From Oceanobacillus oncorhynchi (GTDB lineage: Bacteria; Bacillota; Bacilli; Bacillales; Amphibacillaceae): a stretch of DNA of 64,000 nt. The notes under the pieces are model-generated. The model made no database searches. It had not been told where the DNA came from and worked only from the letters and a program-made list of their open reading frames with translations. Position 1 is the stretch's first letter, and every line of letters starts with the position of its first letter. Positions 1 through 9,925 of this stretch are shown piece by piece. Location: positions 4,402,001 through 4,466,000 of the forward strand of contig NZ_CDGG01000001.1 of NCBI RefSeq assembly GCF_000821065.1. Reading direction: 5' to 3'. The position numbers and the translations under genes are program-made.

Positions 1-592
1 CGTCAGCTTTTCCAAGCTCTACGGTATAATCTTCTTCCGGAACTTCCCCGCGGAAAGAACGGTATAACTTCATATGCTCTAAAAATACAACCGGATCATT
101 ATCGCGAATTGCAGAAATAAGCAGTCCTTTTGCTTCATATGGTGTAGAAGGAATAACTACTTTCATACCCGGCTGTTGTGCAATAAGACCTTCTAAAGAG
201 TCCGCATGCAGTTCAGGCGTGTGAACCCCGCCGCCAAATGGTGCACGAACAGTAATTGGCGCATTGTAATGGCCGCCGGAGCGATAACGCAAACGAGCCA
301 TTTGGCCGTTAATCGAATCCATTACTTCATAAACGAAGCCGAAAAACTGGATTTCTGGAACCGGACGGAACCCTTCCATTGCTAAACCAATGGCTAAGCC
401 GCCAATTCCTGATTCAGCAAGCGGCGTATCAAATACACGGTCTTCGCCGAATTCATCTTGAAGACCTTCCGTAGCACGGAAAACTCCGCCATTTTGTCCA
501 ACATCTTCACCAAATACAAGCACGTTTTCGTCATTTTTCAGCTCAACGCGCATTGCATCAGTGATTGCTTGAATCATTGTCATTTGTGCCAT
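1..592 (-). CDS. pdhB: Pyruvate dehydrogenase E1 beta subunit, 3' end outside window
   Basis: Thiamine-diphosphate-dependent E1 beta subunit that works with PdhA to decarboxylate pyruvate and acetylate the E2 lipoyl group. The start ATG is at 592-590 and about 197 codons are read with no stop before the window edge, so the C-terminal part and the expected pdhC/pdhD lie outside. Recognisable segments of the transketolase pyrimidine-binding domain include [16 protein letters not shown] near the N-terminus, then [17 protein letters not shown] and [16 protein letters not shown]. It starts only 3 nt after the pdhA stop, which points to one operon and coupled translation. Confidence 0.96.
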   Translation of the reverse strand, partial: MAQMTMIQAITDAMRVELKNDENVLVFGEDVGQNGGVFRATEGLQDEFGEDRVFDTPLAESGIGGLAIGLAMEGFRPVPEIQFFGFVYEVMDSINGQMARLRYRSGGHYNAPITVRAPFGGGVHTPELHADSLEGLIAQQPGMKVVIPSTPYEAKGLLISAIRDNDPVVFLEHMKLYRSFRGEVPEEDYTVELGKAD

Positions 593-595
593 GAT

Positions 596-1684
<1,089 letters not shown>

Positions 1685-2077
1685 TCACCTCTTCCTTTCT
1701 TATATCAAAATTAAGTATCCTTTTACTATTCTACCCTTAAACAATAAAAATTACATACTAATACCTTTACCCTAATGCAGAAATTTTTAATCTGTATTAT
1801 TTTATCACTACTGTTCTAAAAGGACGAGCAATAGAAAGTAATACAATTTTTATCTCCTATTATCTTAGCTCATTTTTTATGGATGGTCAATCAGTTTGTT
1901 TCTTGTACATTGATATATGATTCAAGGGTTTGCTGCTCCCTGTTCCATCAAGTAAAAACTGTATTACTATGTAAAAAAACTGTATCAATTTTGTATCATT
2001 CCCTGCATAAAACATTGTGCTGTAATTTTTTCTTTGCAGCATACATGCGCTCTATAAGAACATCCGATCCTACCCGC

Positions 2078-2490
2078 TAAGAAAAACCAAGAATACCGCT
2101 TTGTCTTTAAAATACTGGTATTCTTTCCGAGCAGATGTCCGCTGCGGGAAGTCGCTCCCATCTAAGAAGAATTATGTTTTATTTGCTTTTTCACAAGGAA
2201 ATAACGCTAATTCTAGCGACGCTTTTTGATGGGACGAGTAATCGCAGTCCCAGTCCCAGAAGAAATACACAGAGACTCCTGTGGGAATGCGCAGTGGTTT
2301 TAGTAATCGAAGTCCCAACTTTAGCTCTGTCTACACCTATTGGCTGCCCATCAGCAAGTCTTCTTTAAAAGAGACTGAGCTCGGTGCTCACGGAAAGCGT
2401 AGTGTATTTCTGGGGCCTAAGATTACTCAGCCCATGAAACCTGTTGGAGCGGCTATATTCAGCATTTTTTTATATACTTTCCTATTCTTC
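2078..2490. repeat. Degenerate dispersed repeat, copy A, filling the pdhA-ykyA gap
   Basis: The 860-nt gap between pdhA and ykyA holds no credible gene. Its right half matches 14403-14585 in two blocks: 2078-2135 (AAGAAAAACCAAGAATACC, ending in an inverted GGTATTCTT) and about 2350-2487 (around GAGCTCGG, AGTGTATTTCTGG and GCCTAAGATTA). Copy A carries roughly 210 nt between these blocks that copy B lacks. That insert contains the variants GAGTAATCGCAGTCCC and TAGTAATCGAAGTCCC, a motif also seen near 3487 and 45519. Short ORFs across it do not look coding. The remaining part (1679-2077) shows only AT-rich DNA and the pdhA ribosome site. Confidence 0.7.
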
Positions 2491-2530
2491 AAAAAACCTC
2501 CTGCGCAGGTTTTTCCTGAGCAGGAGGTGC
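2490..2530 (-). terminator. Rho-independent terminator of ykyA
   Basis: On the minus strand ACCTCCTGC and GCAGGAGGT form a 9-bp GC-rich stem around a 13-nt loop, followed by TTTTTT. It begins about 12 nt after the ykyA stop. Confidence 0.85.
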
Positions 2531-2540
2531 TTAACGGTAA

Positions 2541-3224
2541 TTATTCTTCTGTATCGGCATCTGATTCGTCTTCATAACTTACATTTAAATCCGATACTTC
2601 ATAAAATGTACGTTTTGCTTCATTATAGTCAGCTGTCAATTGATTAAATTCTTCATTCAATGCAATAATTCCTTCATAATTTTCATTTAAAGCTTCTAAA
2701 TGACTGGTTACTTCATCCTGTTCAAGCTCTTCCTGCTGCAGCATTTCATATAACTCTTTTTCCTGGTCGACGGAGGTTTGGTACGTATCATTTAAATCAT
2801 AGTATGTTGTATATCGCTCTATCATGATGTCATACATGCTTTCTGCTTCCTGCTGAACATTTTCATCCTCTAAATCAGAGATAAGGGACTCCACTTGTTC
2901 AAATTCTTCTTGAGAAGCTTCAATGCTTTCTCTTTCTTCACCAAGCTTTTCCTGCTTTTGTTCAACGATAGAAATGGCTTCCTGTGATAATTCTTGAATC
3001 TGATCAAATTGCTCCATATCCAGCTCCACAATCTGACTGAATATTTCCTGTTCCTGCTGCTCCAGTTCTTCAATTTCCTGCTGCTGTGTTTCATATCCTT
3101 CTTCTATTTGAATTGCTTCTTCAAGATGATCATGTATTTGTTCTTCAGCAGATTTACTGCTGCATGCAGCAATGAATAATAAAGAAGAAATAATAATTGC
3201 GTATAAATAACCTTTTTTTGACAC
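2541..3224 (-). CDS. ykyA: YkyA-type putative cell-wall-binding lipoprotein
   Basis: 227 residues. A short positively charged N-terminus and hydrophobic stretch end in the lipobox FIAAC, so Cys21 should be lipidated and the protein anchored outside the membrane. The rest is strongly acidic and rich in Glu and Gln with heptad-like patterns, as in an extended coiled coil. B. subtilis ykyA lies next to pdhA, and the same neighbourhood is kept here. Its exact role is not known; annotation as cell-wall binding is by family. A strong terminator follows. Confidence 0.85.
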   Translation of the reverse strand: MSKKGYLYAIIISSLLFIAACSSKSAEEQIHDHLEEAIQIEEGYETQQQEIEELEQQEQEIFSQIVELDMEQFDQIQELSQEAISIVEQKQEKLGEERESIEASQEEFEQVESLISDLEDENVQQEAESMYDIMIERYTTYYDLNDTYQTSVDQEKELYEMLQQEELEQDEVTSHLEALNENYEGIIALNEEFNQLTADYNEAKRTFYEVSDLNVSYEDESDADTEE

Positions 3225-3452
3225 AAAAAAACCTCCAATATGTACGTTTCTTTTTGTTTTTCCTATGTATCCGTTTTTTAAACTATATACGACTAAAATT
3301 GTAACATATGATGCGAAGTTCAGGAAAGACTAGAGCAAAACCTTTTACATCCTCCCCTCCTATTTTATAATATGAAATATCATCCATGTTTAAATTTATG
3401 TGTTATGATAAGCAACAGACTTGTCTCGCATTATTTTATAATTTAAGCTAAC

Positions 3453-3566
3453 GTGTTCAAAAGGAACGAATGATTTTCAATGTAGCTAGTAATCGCTGCG
3501 CCCAGGAAAAGCCAAGTCAATAAAAGAGTTTGCCGCTTATTATTCAGGAACCTTTTGAACATCCTC
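3453..3566. repeat. Inverted-repeat element with TGTTCAAAAGG ends
   Basis: The left end ACGTGTTCAAAAGGAAC and the right end GGAACCTTTTGAACATCC are imperfect inverted repeats about 80 nt apart. Related ends occur at 39809-39878, 50813-50876, 45625-45635 and 55168-55182. The interior carries AGTAATCGCTGCGCCC, a variant of the motif in the 2.2 kb and 45.5 kb repeats. The element fills much of the 379-nt ykyA-def gap; the rest of that gap shows no gene. Confidence 0.6.
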
Positions 3567-3603
3567 TATAACGTAAATAAACAGATATAAAGGAGTCGTA
3601 AAC

Positions 3604-4155
3604 ATGATAACAATGAAAGATATTGTCAGAGAAGGACATCCTTCTTTAACAAAAAAAGCCGCTAAGGTAGATGTGCCGCTGTCTGCGGAAAACAAACAAT
3701 TATTAGAAGATATGCTTCAATTCTTAAAAAACAGTCAAGATGATGAAATAGCTGAAAAATATAATTTAAGAGCCGGAGTAGGTCTGGCTGCCCCTCAGCT
3801 TGGCATTGAAAAACAATTGATTGCACTGCATTTTGAAGACAGCAAAGGAAAAAAATACAGTATGGGACTGGCCAACCCTAAAATCATCAGTCACTCTGTA
3901 GAGCAGGCATACTTGCAAAATGGAGAGGGCTGCTTATCTGTTGACCGTGTTATAGAAGGATATGTCCCAAGACACGCTCGTATTACTATAACTGCAACAG
4001 ATATAAATGATAATCCAGTTAAATTGCGTTTAAAAGATTATCCGGCTATTGTTTTTCAACATGAAATCGATCATACAAACGGTATTATGTTTTTTGACCG
4101 GATCAACGAGGAGAATCCTTTTGCCATTCCGGATAATTCCATTGAAATCAATTAA
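3604..4155 (+). CDS. def: Peptide deformylase
   Basis: Removes the N-terminal formyl group from nascent proteins. The 183-residue length fits the type 2 enzymes of Gram-positive bacteria. All three catalytic motifs are present: [10 protein letters not shown] (residues 58-67), EGCLS with Cys110 as metal ligand, and HEIDH (153-157) with the two His ligands and the catalytic Glu154. The start at 3604 has AGGAG eight nucleotides upstream; an in-frame ATG at 3613 is less well placed. B. subtilis has a def paralogue in the same neighbourhood as rpoY-rnjA. Confidence 0.97.
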   Translation: MITMKDIVREGHPSLTKKAAKVDVPLSAENKQLLEDMLQFLKNSQDDEIAEKYNLRAGVGLAAPQLGIEKQLIALHFEDSKGKKYSMGLANPKIISHSVEQAYLQNGEGCLSVDRVIEGYVPRHARITITATDINDNPVKLRLKDYPAIVFQHEIDHTNGIMFFDRINEENPFAIPDNSIEIN

Positions 4156-4372
4156 TTTAGCGCTCCCGGAAAATTCTTTTCAAACTGTATAAAATTGCTG
4201 ATTTAGACGATGATAGAAATAGTTTAGCAAACACGAACAAAGGAATATTTTTTATTATTTATCGTTTTTTATTTAATTCTTTCCAATTTCGTACTATACT
4301 ATAGATAAGAGGATTGGACGGTAGAGGGTTAAATTTGCTTTTCTATATTATCGGAAGGAGAAGTGAGTCCTT

Positions 4373-4459
4373 ATGCTGAAACGTCTTAAAGAGAAACTAA
4401 AAAAACGTTTGAAGGATTTACTAGGCAAAGAGGGACGCGTACCAACTACTAATAAATAA
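4373..4459 (+). CDS. Short cationic amphipathic peptide ORF (28 aa)
   Basis: Not recognised. The ORF begins with MLKRLKEKLKKRLKDLL and ends with PTTNK; 12 of 28 residues are Lys or Arg. Leu at positions 2, 5, 9, 13, 16 and 17 would line one face of a helix with charges on the others. A ribosome site GGAAGGAGAAG lies upstream (4352-4362), roughly 10 nt from the ATG, and AT-rich promoter-like sequence (TATACTATAG, around 4297-4306) lies about 70 nt before that. It stands alone between def and rpoY. Options are a membrane-active peptide, a ribonucleoprotein-associated peptide, a leader peptide, or chance. It is too short for statistics to decide. Confidence 0.5.
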   Translation: MLKRLKEKLKKRLKDLLGKEGRVPTTNK

Positions 4460-4606
4460 TGAACAGCCAAATAAGAATATCATTCTTAATTAGAAAAGCC
4501 ATTTTTCAGGTGAGCTGACGGAAACTTGCCTTTTATAACGGAATACAACACATCGTATGAATAACCCTGACTAAATAAAGTTTTTAAATTTTAAAGGAGA
4601 GATGAA

Positions 4607-4816
4607 ATGATTTTTAAAGTATTATATCAGGCATCACGTAAAGAAGTGCCTGTAAGAGAACGTACGGAGAGCCTCTATGTAGAAGCTGAATCCGTCAGAG
4701 AAGCAAGATCAAAAATTAGTGACCGCGATATTAACATTGAGTACATTCAAGTATTAGATGAGGCACATCTCGAATACGAAAAAAGTACCGGCAATTTTGA
4801 AGTGGAGAACGTATAG
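4607..4816 (+). CDS. rpoY: RNA polymerase epsilon subunit (YkzG)
   Basis: 69-residue small accessory subunit of Firmicute RNA polymerase. The sequence starts [20 protein letters not shown] and has the family's segments [12 protein letters not shown] and the C-terminal [10 protein letters not shown]. An AAAGGAGAG ribosome site precedes the ATG. The gene is followed after 2 nt by rnjA, the same pair as in B. subtilis ykzG-ykqC, so the two are almost certainly co-transcribed. Confidence 0.95.
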   Translation: MIFKVLYQASRKEVPVRERTESLYVEAESVREARSKISDRDINIEYIQVLDEAHLEYEKSTGNFEVENV

Positions 4817-4818
4817 TA

Positions 4819-6486
4819 ATGAAGTTTGTAAAAAATGATCAGACGGCTGTATTTGCCCTGGGCGGACTTGGGGAAATCGGCAAAAATACGTATGCAGTTC
4901 AATTCCAGGATGAGATTATCCTTATTGATTCAGGAATCAAATTCCCTGAGGATGACCTTCTTGGTATTGATTATGTAATCCCGGATTACACCTATCTTGT
5001 GCAAAATCAAGATAAAATCAAGGGTCTTTTTGTTACACATGGTCACGAAGATCATATTGGTGGAATCCCATTCTTATTAAAACAAATTAATGTGCCAATT
5101 TATGCCGGAAAATTAGCTCTCGGTTTAATTCGTAATAAATTAGAAGAACACGGTTTATTACGCAGTACCAAGCTAATTTCCATTCAAGAAGACGATGTGA
5201 TAAAATTCCGTAAAACTTCCGTTAGCTTTTTCCGTGTTACACACAGTATTCCAGATTCATTTGGTATTGTTGTAAAAACACCGCCTGGAAATGTCGTTCA
5301 TACCGGCGATTTCAAATTTGATTTCACACCAGTCGGTGAACCAGCAAACCTTGCTAAAATGGCTCAAATTGGCGAAGAAGGAGTATTATGCCTCCTATCC
5401 GATAGTACGAATAGTGAAGTACCTGGATTTACAATGTCAGAAAGCGTCGTTGGTGAAAGCATTCAGGATATATTCAGCCGTGTTGACGGCAGACTGATTT
5501 TTGCTACGTTTGCGTCTAATATTTATCGCCTCCAGCAAGTAGTTGAAGCGTCCGTGAAGCATAACCGTAAAGTTGCTGTCTTCGGAAGAAGTATGGAATC
5601 CGCGATAAACATCGGCCAGGAGCTGGGTTACATCCAGGCACCTAAAGATACGTTTATTGACGGAAACCAAATTAATCGTCTTCCGGCAAATGAAGTGACG
5701 ATCCTCTGTACTGGTTCACAAGGCGAGACGATGGCAGCACTCTCTCGAATTGCTAATGGAACACATCGGCAAATTCAACTTATTCCTGGAGATACCGTTG
5801 TATTTTCATCCTCGCCAATCCCGGGGAACACTGTCAGCGTAAGCAGAACTATCAATAAATTATACCGTGCAGGAGCGGATGTTATTCACGGAAAACTGAA
5901 TAATATTCATACTTCTGGTCATGGAAGTCAAGAAGAGCAAAAACTGATGCTTCGTTTAATCAAACCGAAATTCTTCATGCCGATTCATGGGGAGTATCGT
6001 ATGTTAATCGAGCATATGAAATTAGCTGAATCATGCGGGGTCAAAGAAAATCATTCCTTTATTATGGACAATGGAGATGTACTGGCCCTTGGAAAAGACC
6101 AAGCTGCGATTGCAGGTAAAATCCCATCCGGCTCTATCTATGTTGATGGAAGCGGAATTGGCGATATCGGGAATATTGTTCTTAGAGACCGCAGAATTCT
6201 GTCTGAAGAAGGCTTAGTAATTGTTGTTGTAAGTATCAACATGAAAGAATTTAAAATTGAATCAGGTCCAGATATTATTTCTCGCGGTTTTGTCTATATG
6301 CGTGAATCAGAAGACCTTATCAACGATGCGCAAAAACTTGTCGCTAAGCATTTAGAAAAAGTAATGGAACGCCGTACAACACAATGGTCTGAAATTAAAA
6401 ATGAAATTACAGATACGATTGCTCCATTCTTATATGAAAAAACGAAACGTCGTCCAATGGTCTTACCAATCATTATGGAAATATAA
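4819..6486 (+). CDS. rnjA: Ribonuclease J1
   Basis: 555-residue metallo-beta-lactamase/beta-CASP ribonuclease with 5'-3' exonuclease and endonuclease activity, central to mRNA turnover and 16S maturation. The metal motif HGHEDH is at residues 74-79, a further ligand region HTGDFKFD follows, and the beta-CASP segment and HGEYRML and HTSGHGS motifs are intact. The C-terminal domain ends in [12 protein letters not shown]. The start ATG sits 2 nt after the rpoY stop. A strong terminator follows the gene. Confidence 0.98.
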   Translation: MKFVKNDQTAVFALGGLGEIGKNTYAVQFQDEIILIDSGIKFPEDDLLGIDYVIPDYTYLVQNQDKIKGLFVTHGHEDHIGGIPFLLKQINVPIYAGKLALGLIRNKLEEHGLLRSTKLISIQEDDVIKFRKTSVSFFRVTHSIPDSFGIVVKTPPGNVVHTGDFKFDFTPVGEPANLAKMAQIGEEGVLCLLSDSTNSEVPGFTMSESVVGESIQDIFSRVDGRLIFATFASNIYRLQQVVEASVKHNRKVAVFGRSMESAINIGQELGYIQAPKDTFIDGNQINRLPANEVTILCTGSQGETMAALSRIANGTHRQIQLIPGDTVVFSSSPIPGNTVSVSRTINKLYRAGADVIHGKLNNIHTSGHGSQEEQKLMLRLIKPKFFMPIHGEYRMLIEHMKLAESCGVKENHSFIMDNGDVLALGKDQAAIAGKIPSGSIYVDGSGIGDIGNIVLRDRRILSEEGLVIVVVSINMKEFKIESGPDIISRGFVYMRESEDLINDAQKLVAKHLEKVMERRTTQWSEIKNEITDTIAPFLYEKTKRRPMVLPIIMEI

Positions 6487-6493
6487 AGAACAG

Positions 6494-6542
6494 AAGCTCC
6501 ATTCTCCTGAAAAATTATTTTTGGAGAATGGAGCTTTTCTTT
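6494..6542 (+). terminator. Rho-independent terminator after rnjA
   Basis: AAGCTCCATTCTCC pairs perfectly with GGAGAATGGAGCTT (14 bp, loop about 15 nt), followed by TTTTCTTT. Confidence 0.9.
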
Positions 6543-6582
6543 AAAATGGGCGGCACTGCTATCCAGAAAGAGGTACTTGTTT

Positions 6583-7206
6583 ATGAAGGATAAATATTAT
6601 GATAAGCTGTTGCAAATTCATACCATCGAGGATAAGAAAACAATCTATCCTGAATCACATCATTACAATCCTTATGAGCCGACTCCATACAGCGCTTTGG
6701 AAAAATTAACGAAAAATTATACGCTTGATAAACAAGGCACTGTCATCGATTTTGGATGTGGAAAAGGACGTTTAGCCTTTTATCTTGATTTTTTTCAGCA
6801 GATATCGGTGACTGGCATAGAAATGAACACGCATTTTTTTAACGATGCCCAGCATAATTTACAAACATATACACACTCAATAAACGCTGAGGATAAGCAG
6901 ACCGATATTCAATTTATTTGCTGCTTGGCAGAGGAATATAAAATTCGTGCAAAGGATAATCATTTTTATTTTTTCAATCCTTTTTCTGTACAAATTTTTA
7001 AGCGCATTACCTCTAATATTTTAAAATCAGTTGAAGAGGCCCCGAGGGTGGTAGATATTATTCTATATTACCCTCATGATACATATATTCAATTCCTTGA
7101 ATATGATAGCCCTTTTGAATTATTGCAGGAAATAAAACTAAAAGCATACTGGCTGAATCCAGACGAGCGCCTTCTTATCTACCGCTTTGACAATGAGCAG
7201 CTTTAG
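6583..7206 (+). CDS. Class I SAM-dependent methyltransferase-like protein
   Basis: 207 residues from the ATG at 6583, chosen because an AAAGAGGT ribosome site lies 8 nt upstream; a TTG two codons earlier is less likely. The SAM-binding motif I is clear as VIDFGCGKGRLAFYL near residue 55, followed by motif II-like VTGIEMN. Later it has YFFNPFS, which resembles the post-motif segment of small methyltransferases. The substrate cannot be told from the sequence. It lies alone between two terminators, so it forms its own transcription unit. Confidence 0.8.
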   Translation: MKDKYYDKLLQIHTIEDKKTIYPESHHYNPYEPTPYSALEKLTKNYTLDKQGTVIDFGCGKGRLAFYLDFFQQISVTGIEMNTHFFNDAQHNLQTYTHSINAEDKQTDIQFICCLAEEYKIRAKDNHFYFFNPFSVQIFKRITSNILKSVEEAPRVVDIILYYPHDTYIQFLEYDSPFELLQEIKLKAYWLNPDERLLIYRFDNEQL

Positions 7207-7217
7207 CTGATAATTAG

Positions 7218-7262
7218 AAAAGACCCTTTTACAAAGATATTCAATGTGAAAGGGTCTTTTAA
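7218..7262. terminator. Bidirectional terminator between methyltransferase and ktrC
   Basis: AAAAGACCCTTT and AAAGGGTCTTTT form a 12-bp stem with A and T runs on both sides, so it can end both convergent genes. Confidence 0.85.
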
Positions 7263-7279
7263 AGAGGACGAACTTATAG

Positions 7280-7942
7280 TTAATCAAAAATAAATGCTTT
7301 TTCAAACCGATTAATATCCTGATCTGCCCCAATTACAATAAGTATATCTCCTTCATGGAGAGGCTCATCTGCTTCAGGGGATACATCAATTTCTGATCCT
7401 CTTTTTATCGCAACAATATTACACCCAAACTTTGCCCGGACATCCAGTGTAATTAAATTTTTACCAATCATTTTCTTGCCTGCGATAACCTCTACGATGC
7501 TGTGCTCATTGGATAGCTCCAGATACTCTAAAATATTATTGGATATGAAGCTATGTGCCAGCCGCTTGCCCATATCTCTTTCGGGATGGACGACATGATG
7601 AACGCCAATCCGATTCAGAATTTTTTCATGATAATCATTCTGGGCCTTCACCGTGATCCTTCTTATTTCTAAATCCGTCAAGATAACCGCGGCCAGAATA
7701 CTTGCCTGGATGTTTTCTCCGATAGCTACAATAACATGATCAAAATTGGTAATCCCTATTTCTTTCAAGGCATCTTCATCTGTCGCATCAAGTCCGACAG
7801 CATGATATGCAATATTTTTATATTCATTGACCTTCGTCTCATCTGAATCAATGGCGAGAACGTGCATTCCTTTATCGCTTAGTTCTTTACAAATGCTTCC
7901 GCCAAATCTGCCGAGACCAATTACTGCAAAATCTTTTTTCAT
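7280..7942 (-). CDS. ktrC: Potassium channel regulatory subunit KtrC (RCK domain)
   Basis: 220 residues from the ATG at 7942, where GGAGG lies 9 nt upstream; the longer reading lacks a ribosome site. The N-terminal RCK_N Rossmann fold has GLGRFG at residues 9-14, and the C-terminal RCK_C (TrkA-C) domain covers about 135-220. As a cytosolic octameric ring it gates a KtrB/KtrD-type membrane channel in response to ATP/ADP and c-di-AMP (family knowledge). A candidate channel subunit is encoded at 21432-22796, not adjacent, which is usual for KtrCD. Confidence 0.93.
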   Translation of the reverse strand: MKKDFAVIGLGRFGGSICKELSDKGMHVLAIDSDETKVNEYKNIAYHAVGLDATDEDALKEIGITNFDHVIVAIGENIQASILAAVILTDLEIRRITVKAQNDYHEKILNRIGVHHVVHPERDMGKRLAHSFISNNILEYLELSNEHSIVEVIAGKKMIGKNLITLDVRAKFGCNIVAIKRGSEIDVSPEADEPLHEGDILIVIGADQDINRFEKAFIFD

Positions 7943-8080
7943 GACAAGCAACCTCCAGTCTTTCATTTCTATATATTAACATAATGTAAAACATTATTCA
8001 GCGGGGAATTTTACTTTATCTTGCATTGCGATAAAAGAAGAAAAGAACAGCCACAATTGCAGCTGCTCCCTTCCTTTTAT

Positions 8081-9910
8081 TTATATAGCATCCAGCATCG
8101 TGAATTGTGATTTAACAAGTTCATAATATTTTCCGTGCTGCTGCATTAATTCCTGATGATTTCCATATTCTAAAACCTCTCCGTGCTCCAGAACATAGAT
8201 GCAGTCCGCTTCTCGAATCGTAGACAGACGATGGGCAATTATAATCGACGTTCTTCCTTTTAATAAACGTTTCAATGCTTTTTGAATCTTCACTTCCGAT
8301 TCGGTATCAATACTTGCTGTAGCTTCATCCAATATAATGATGCTCGGATTTGCCAAAAGCGCCCTTGCGAAGGACAATAATTGTCTTTCACCGGCAGATA
8401 GAATATTCCCCCGCTCTTCCACTTCTGTCTCGTAACCATTGGCTAACCGGCTGATAAAACTGTCTGCTCCAACAACCTTTGCCGCTTCCTTTACTTCTTC
8501 ATCCTTCGCGTCCGGTCTGCCGAAGCGGATATTTTCCATAATTGTTCCAGAAAAGATAAACGTATCTTGAAGAACAACACTAATCCGCTGTCTTAGACTG
8601 TCTAACGTCACGTCCCGCAGATCATGTCCGTCCACTTTTACTGCTCCAGATGTAGGATCATAGAAACGGCTGATCAGGTTGGCAATGGTAGACTTTCCGC
8701 TTCCCGTATGACCAACCAAGGCTATTGTCTGACCTGCCTCCATCTTCAAGGAAATCTTTTTTAATGCCATCCGATCTGCATTATAAGCGAATTCGACTTC
8801 ATCAAATTCAATCTGGCCATCCATCTTTTCAAATTGATATGCGCCTTCTTTTTCTTCCACATTAGGCTGTTCATCCAAAAATTCAAAAATACGCTCGGAG
8901 GAGGCCATTGCCATCAGCAGCTGATTATACATCTGACCCAGCCTGGAAATCGGCTCCCAAAACATCCCTAAGAAGAATGCAAAGGAAATAAACGTCCCTA
9001 ATTCAATCGTTCCGTTCAAAATTAAGTAAGAGCCAAAAGCGATTAATATAATGGTCCCGGCTGCGTCACAGATATCTACAAGCGGACGGAAAAAAGCACT
9101 TTTCTTCGCTGCATCACGGGAGCTGTTAAAGAAGCCTGAATTTACACCATCAAAGAATTCCGCATTCTCTTTTTCTTGAGAGAAGGATTGGGTAATACGC
9201 ATTCCCTGCAGTCCTTCATTTAAATGTGAATTCATTCTCGATTGCTGCAGGCGGACAAGCTGCCATGCTCTTCTAATTTTTCTTCTTAATGCAGTTGATA
9301 TAATAAACATCAGCGGAATGACGATTACCACCGCCAACGCCAGAGGCGGGCTCATTATAAACAGGATAATAATAATGCCGCTCAACATTAAAATATCCAT
9401 CAACAGATTAATAATTCCGTTGGTAAATAGTTCCTGCAGGGAATTAATATCATTTAAAATCCGGACTAGGATAGATCCTGCCGAGCGGTTATCGAAAAAC
9501 CGATGTGACAGCCTCTGTACATGGGAAAATAGCTTTTGCCTTAAATCATAGATTACATTCTGCCCCAAAATATTTACCCATTTGATCCGGAATCGATTGG
9601 CGATAAAACTGATAATATAAAGAATAGCAATCCCTGCAACTAGATAAACTAACAGATTTCCATCATTCTGGGCAATCGCAATATCCACAGCTACCTTTCC
9701 AATCAGAATCGGTATAGATAATCGGACAGCTGTAGCAATCATCATTGCAATAATCGCACCTGGCAAGTATGTTTTGGAATAAGGCTTTAAGAACTGAAGC
9801 AATCTCCACATCTGTTCCCAGTTAAACGGCTTTTCAATTGTCTGGTCTATTGTATAGTGAAATCGCTCCAGATGATTACTTTGCTTTTTAGCTTCTTTTG
9901 CTTTTGCCAA
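8081..9910 (-). CDS. ABC exporter half-transporter with complete Walker B (heterodimer subunit 2)
   Basis: 609 residues: about 50 N-terminal residues, a six-helix transmembrane domain, then a nucleotide-binding domain. Walker A is GHTGSGKST, the Q-loop VVLQDTF, Walker B IIILDEATASID with the catalytic Glu, and the H-loop IIAHRLS. The signature is LSAGERQ instead of LSGGQ. The start is a TTG at 9910 with GGGAGG nine nucleotides upstream; no ATG fits. It lies 15 nt after its partner gene. The pair resembles B. subtilis YfiB/YfiC or YheI/YheH. The substrate is unknown. Confidence 0.92.
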   Translation of the reverse strand: MAKAKEAKKQSNHLERFHYTIDQTIEKPFNWEQMWRLLQFLKPYSKTYLPGAIIAMMIATAVRLSIPILIGKVAVDIAIAQNDGNLLVYLVAGIAILYIISFIANRFRIKWVNILGQNVIYDLRQKLFSHVQRLSHRFFDNRSAGSILVRILNDINSLQELFTNGIINLLMDILMLSGIIIILFIMSPPLALAVVIVIPLMFIISTALRRKIRRAWQLVRLQQSRMNSHLNEGLQGMRITQSFSQEKENAEFFDGVNSGFFNSSRDAAKKSAFFRPLVDICDAAGTIILIAFGSYLILNGTIELGTFISFAFFLGMFWEPISRLGQMYNQLLMAMASSERIFEFLDEQPNVEEKEGAYQFEKMDGQIEFDEVEFAYNADRMALKKISLKMEAGQTIALVGHTGSGKSTIANLISRFYDPTSGAVKVDGHDLRDVTLDSLRQRISVVLQDTFIFSGTIMENIRFGRPDAKDEEVKEAAKVVGADSFISRLANGYETEVEERGNILSAGERQLLSFARALLANPSIIILDEATASIDTESEVKIQKALKRLLKGRTSIIIAHRLSTIREADCIYVLEHGEVLEYGNHQELMQQHGKYYELVKSQFTMLDAI

Positions 9911-9925
9911 TATACGCCGCCTCCC

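Noticed and set aside
2135..2577. Overlapping plus-strand frames of 77 and 98 codons
   Set aside because: They lie inside the dispersed repeat and the ykyA terminator, with no ribosome site or recognisable protein.
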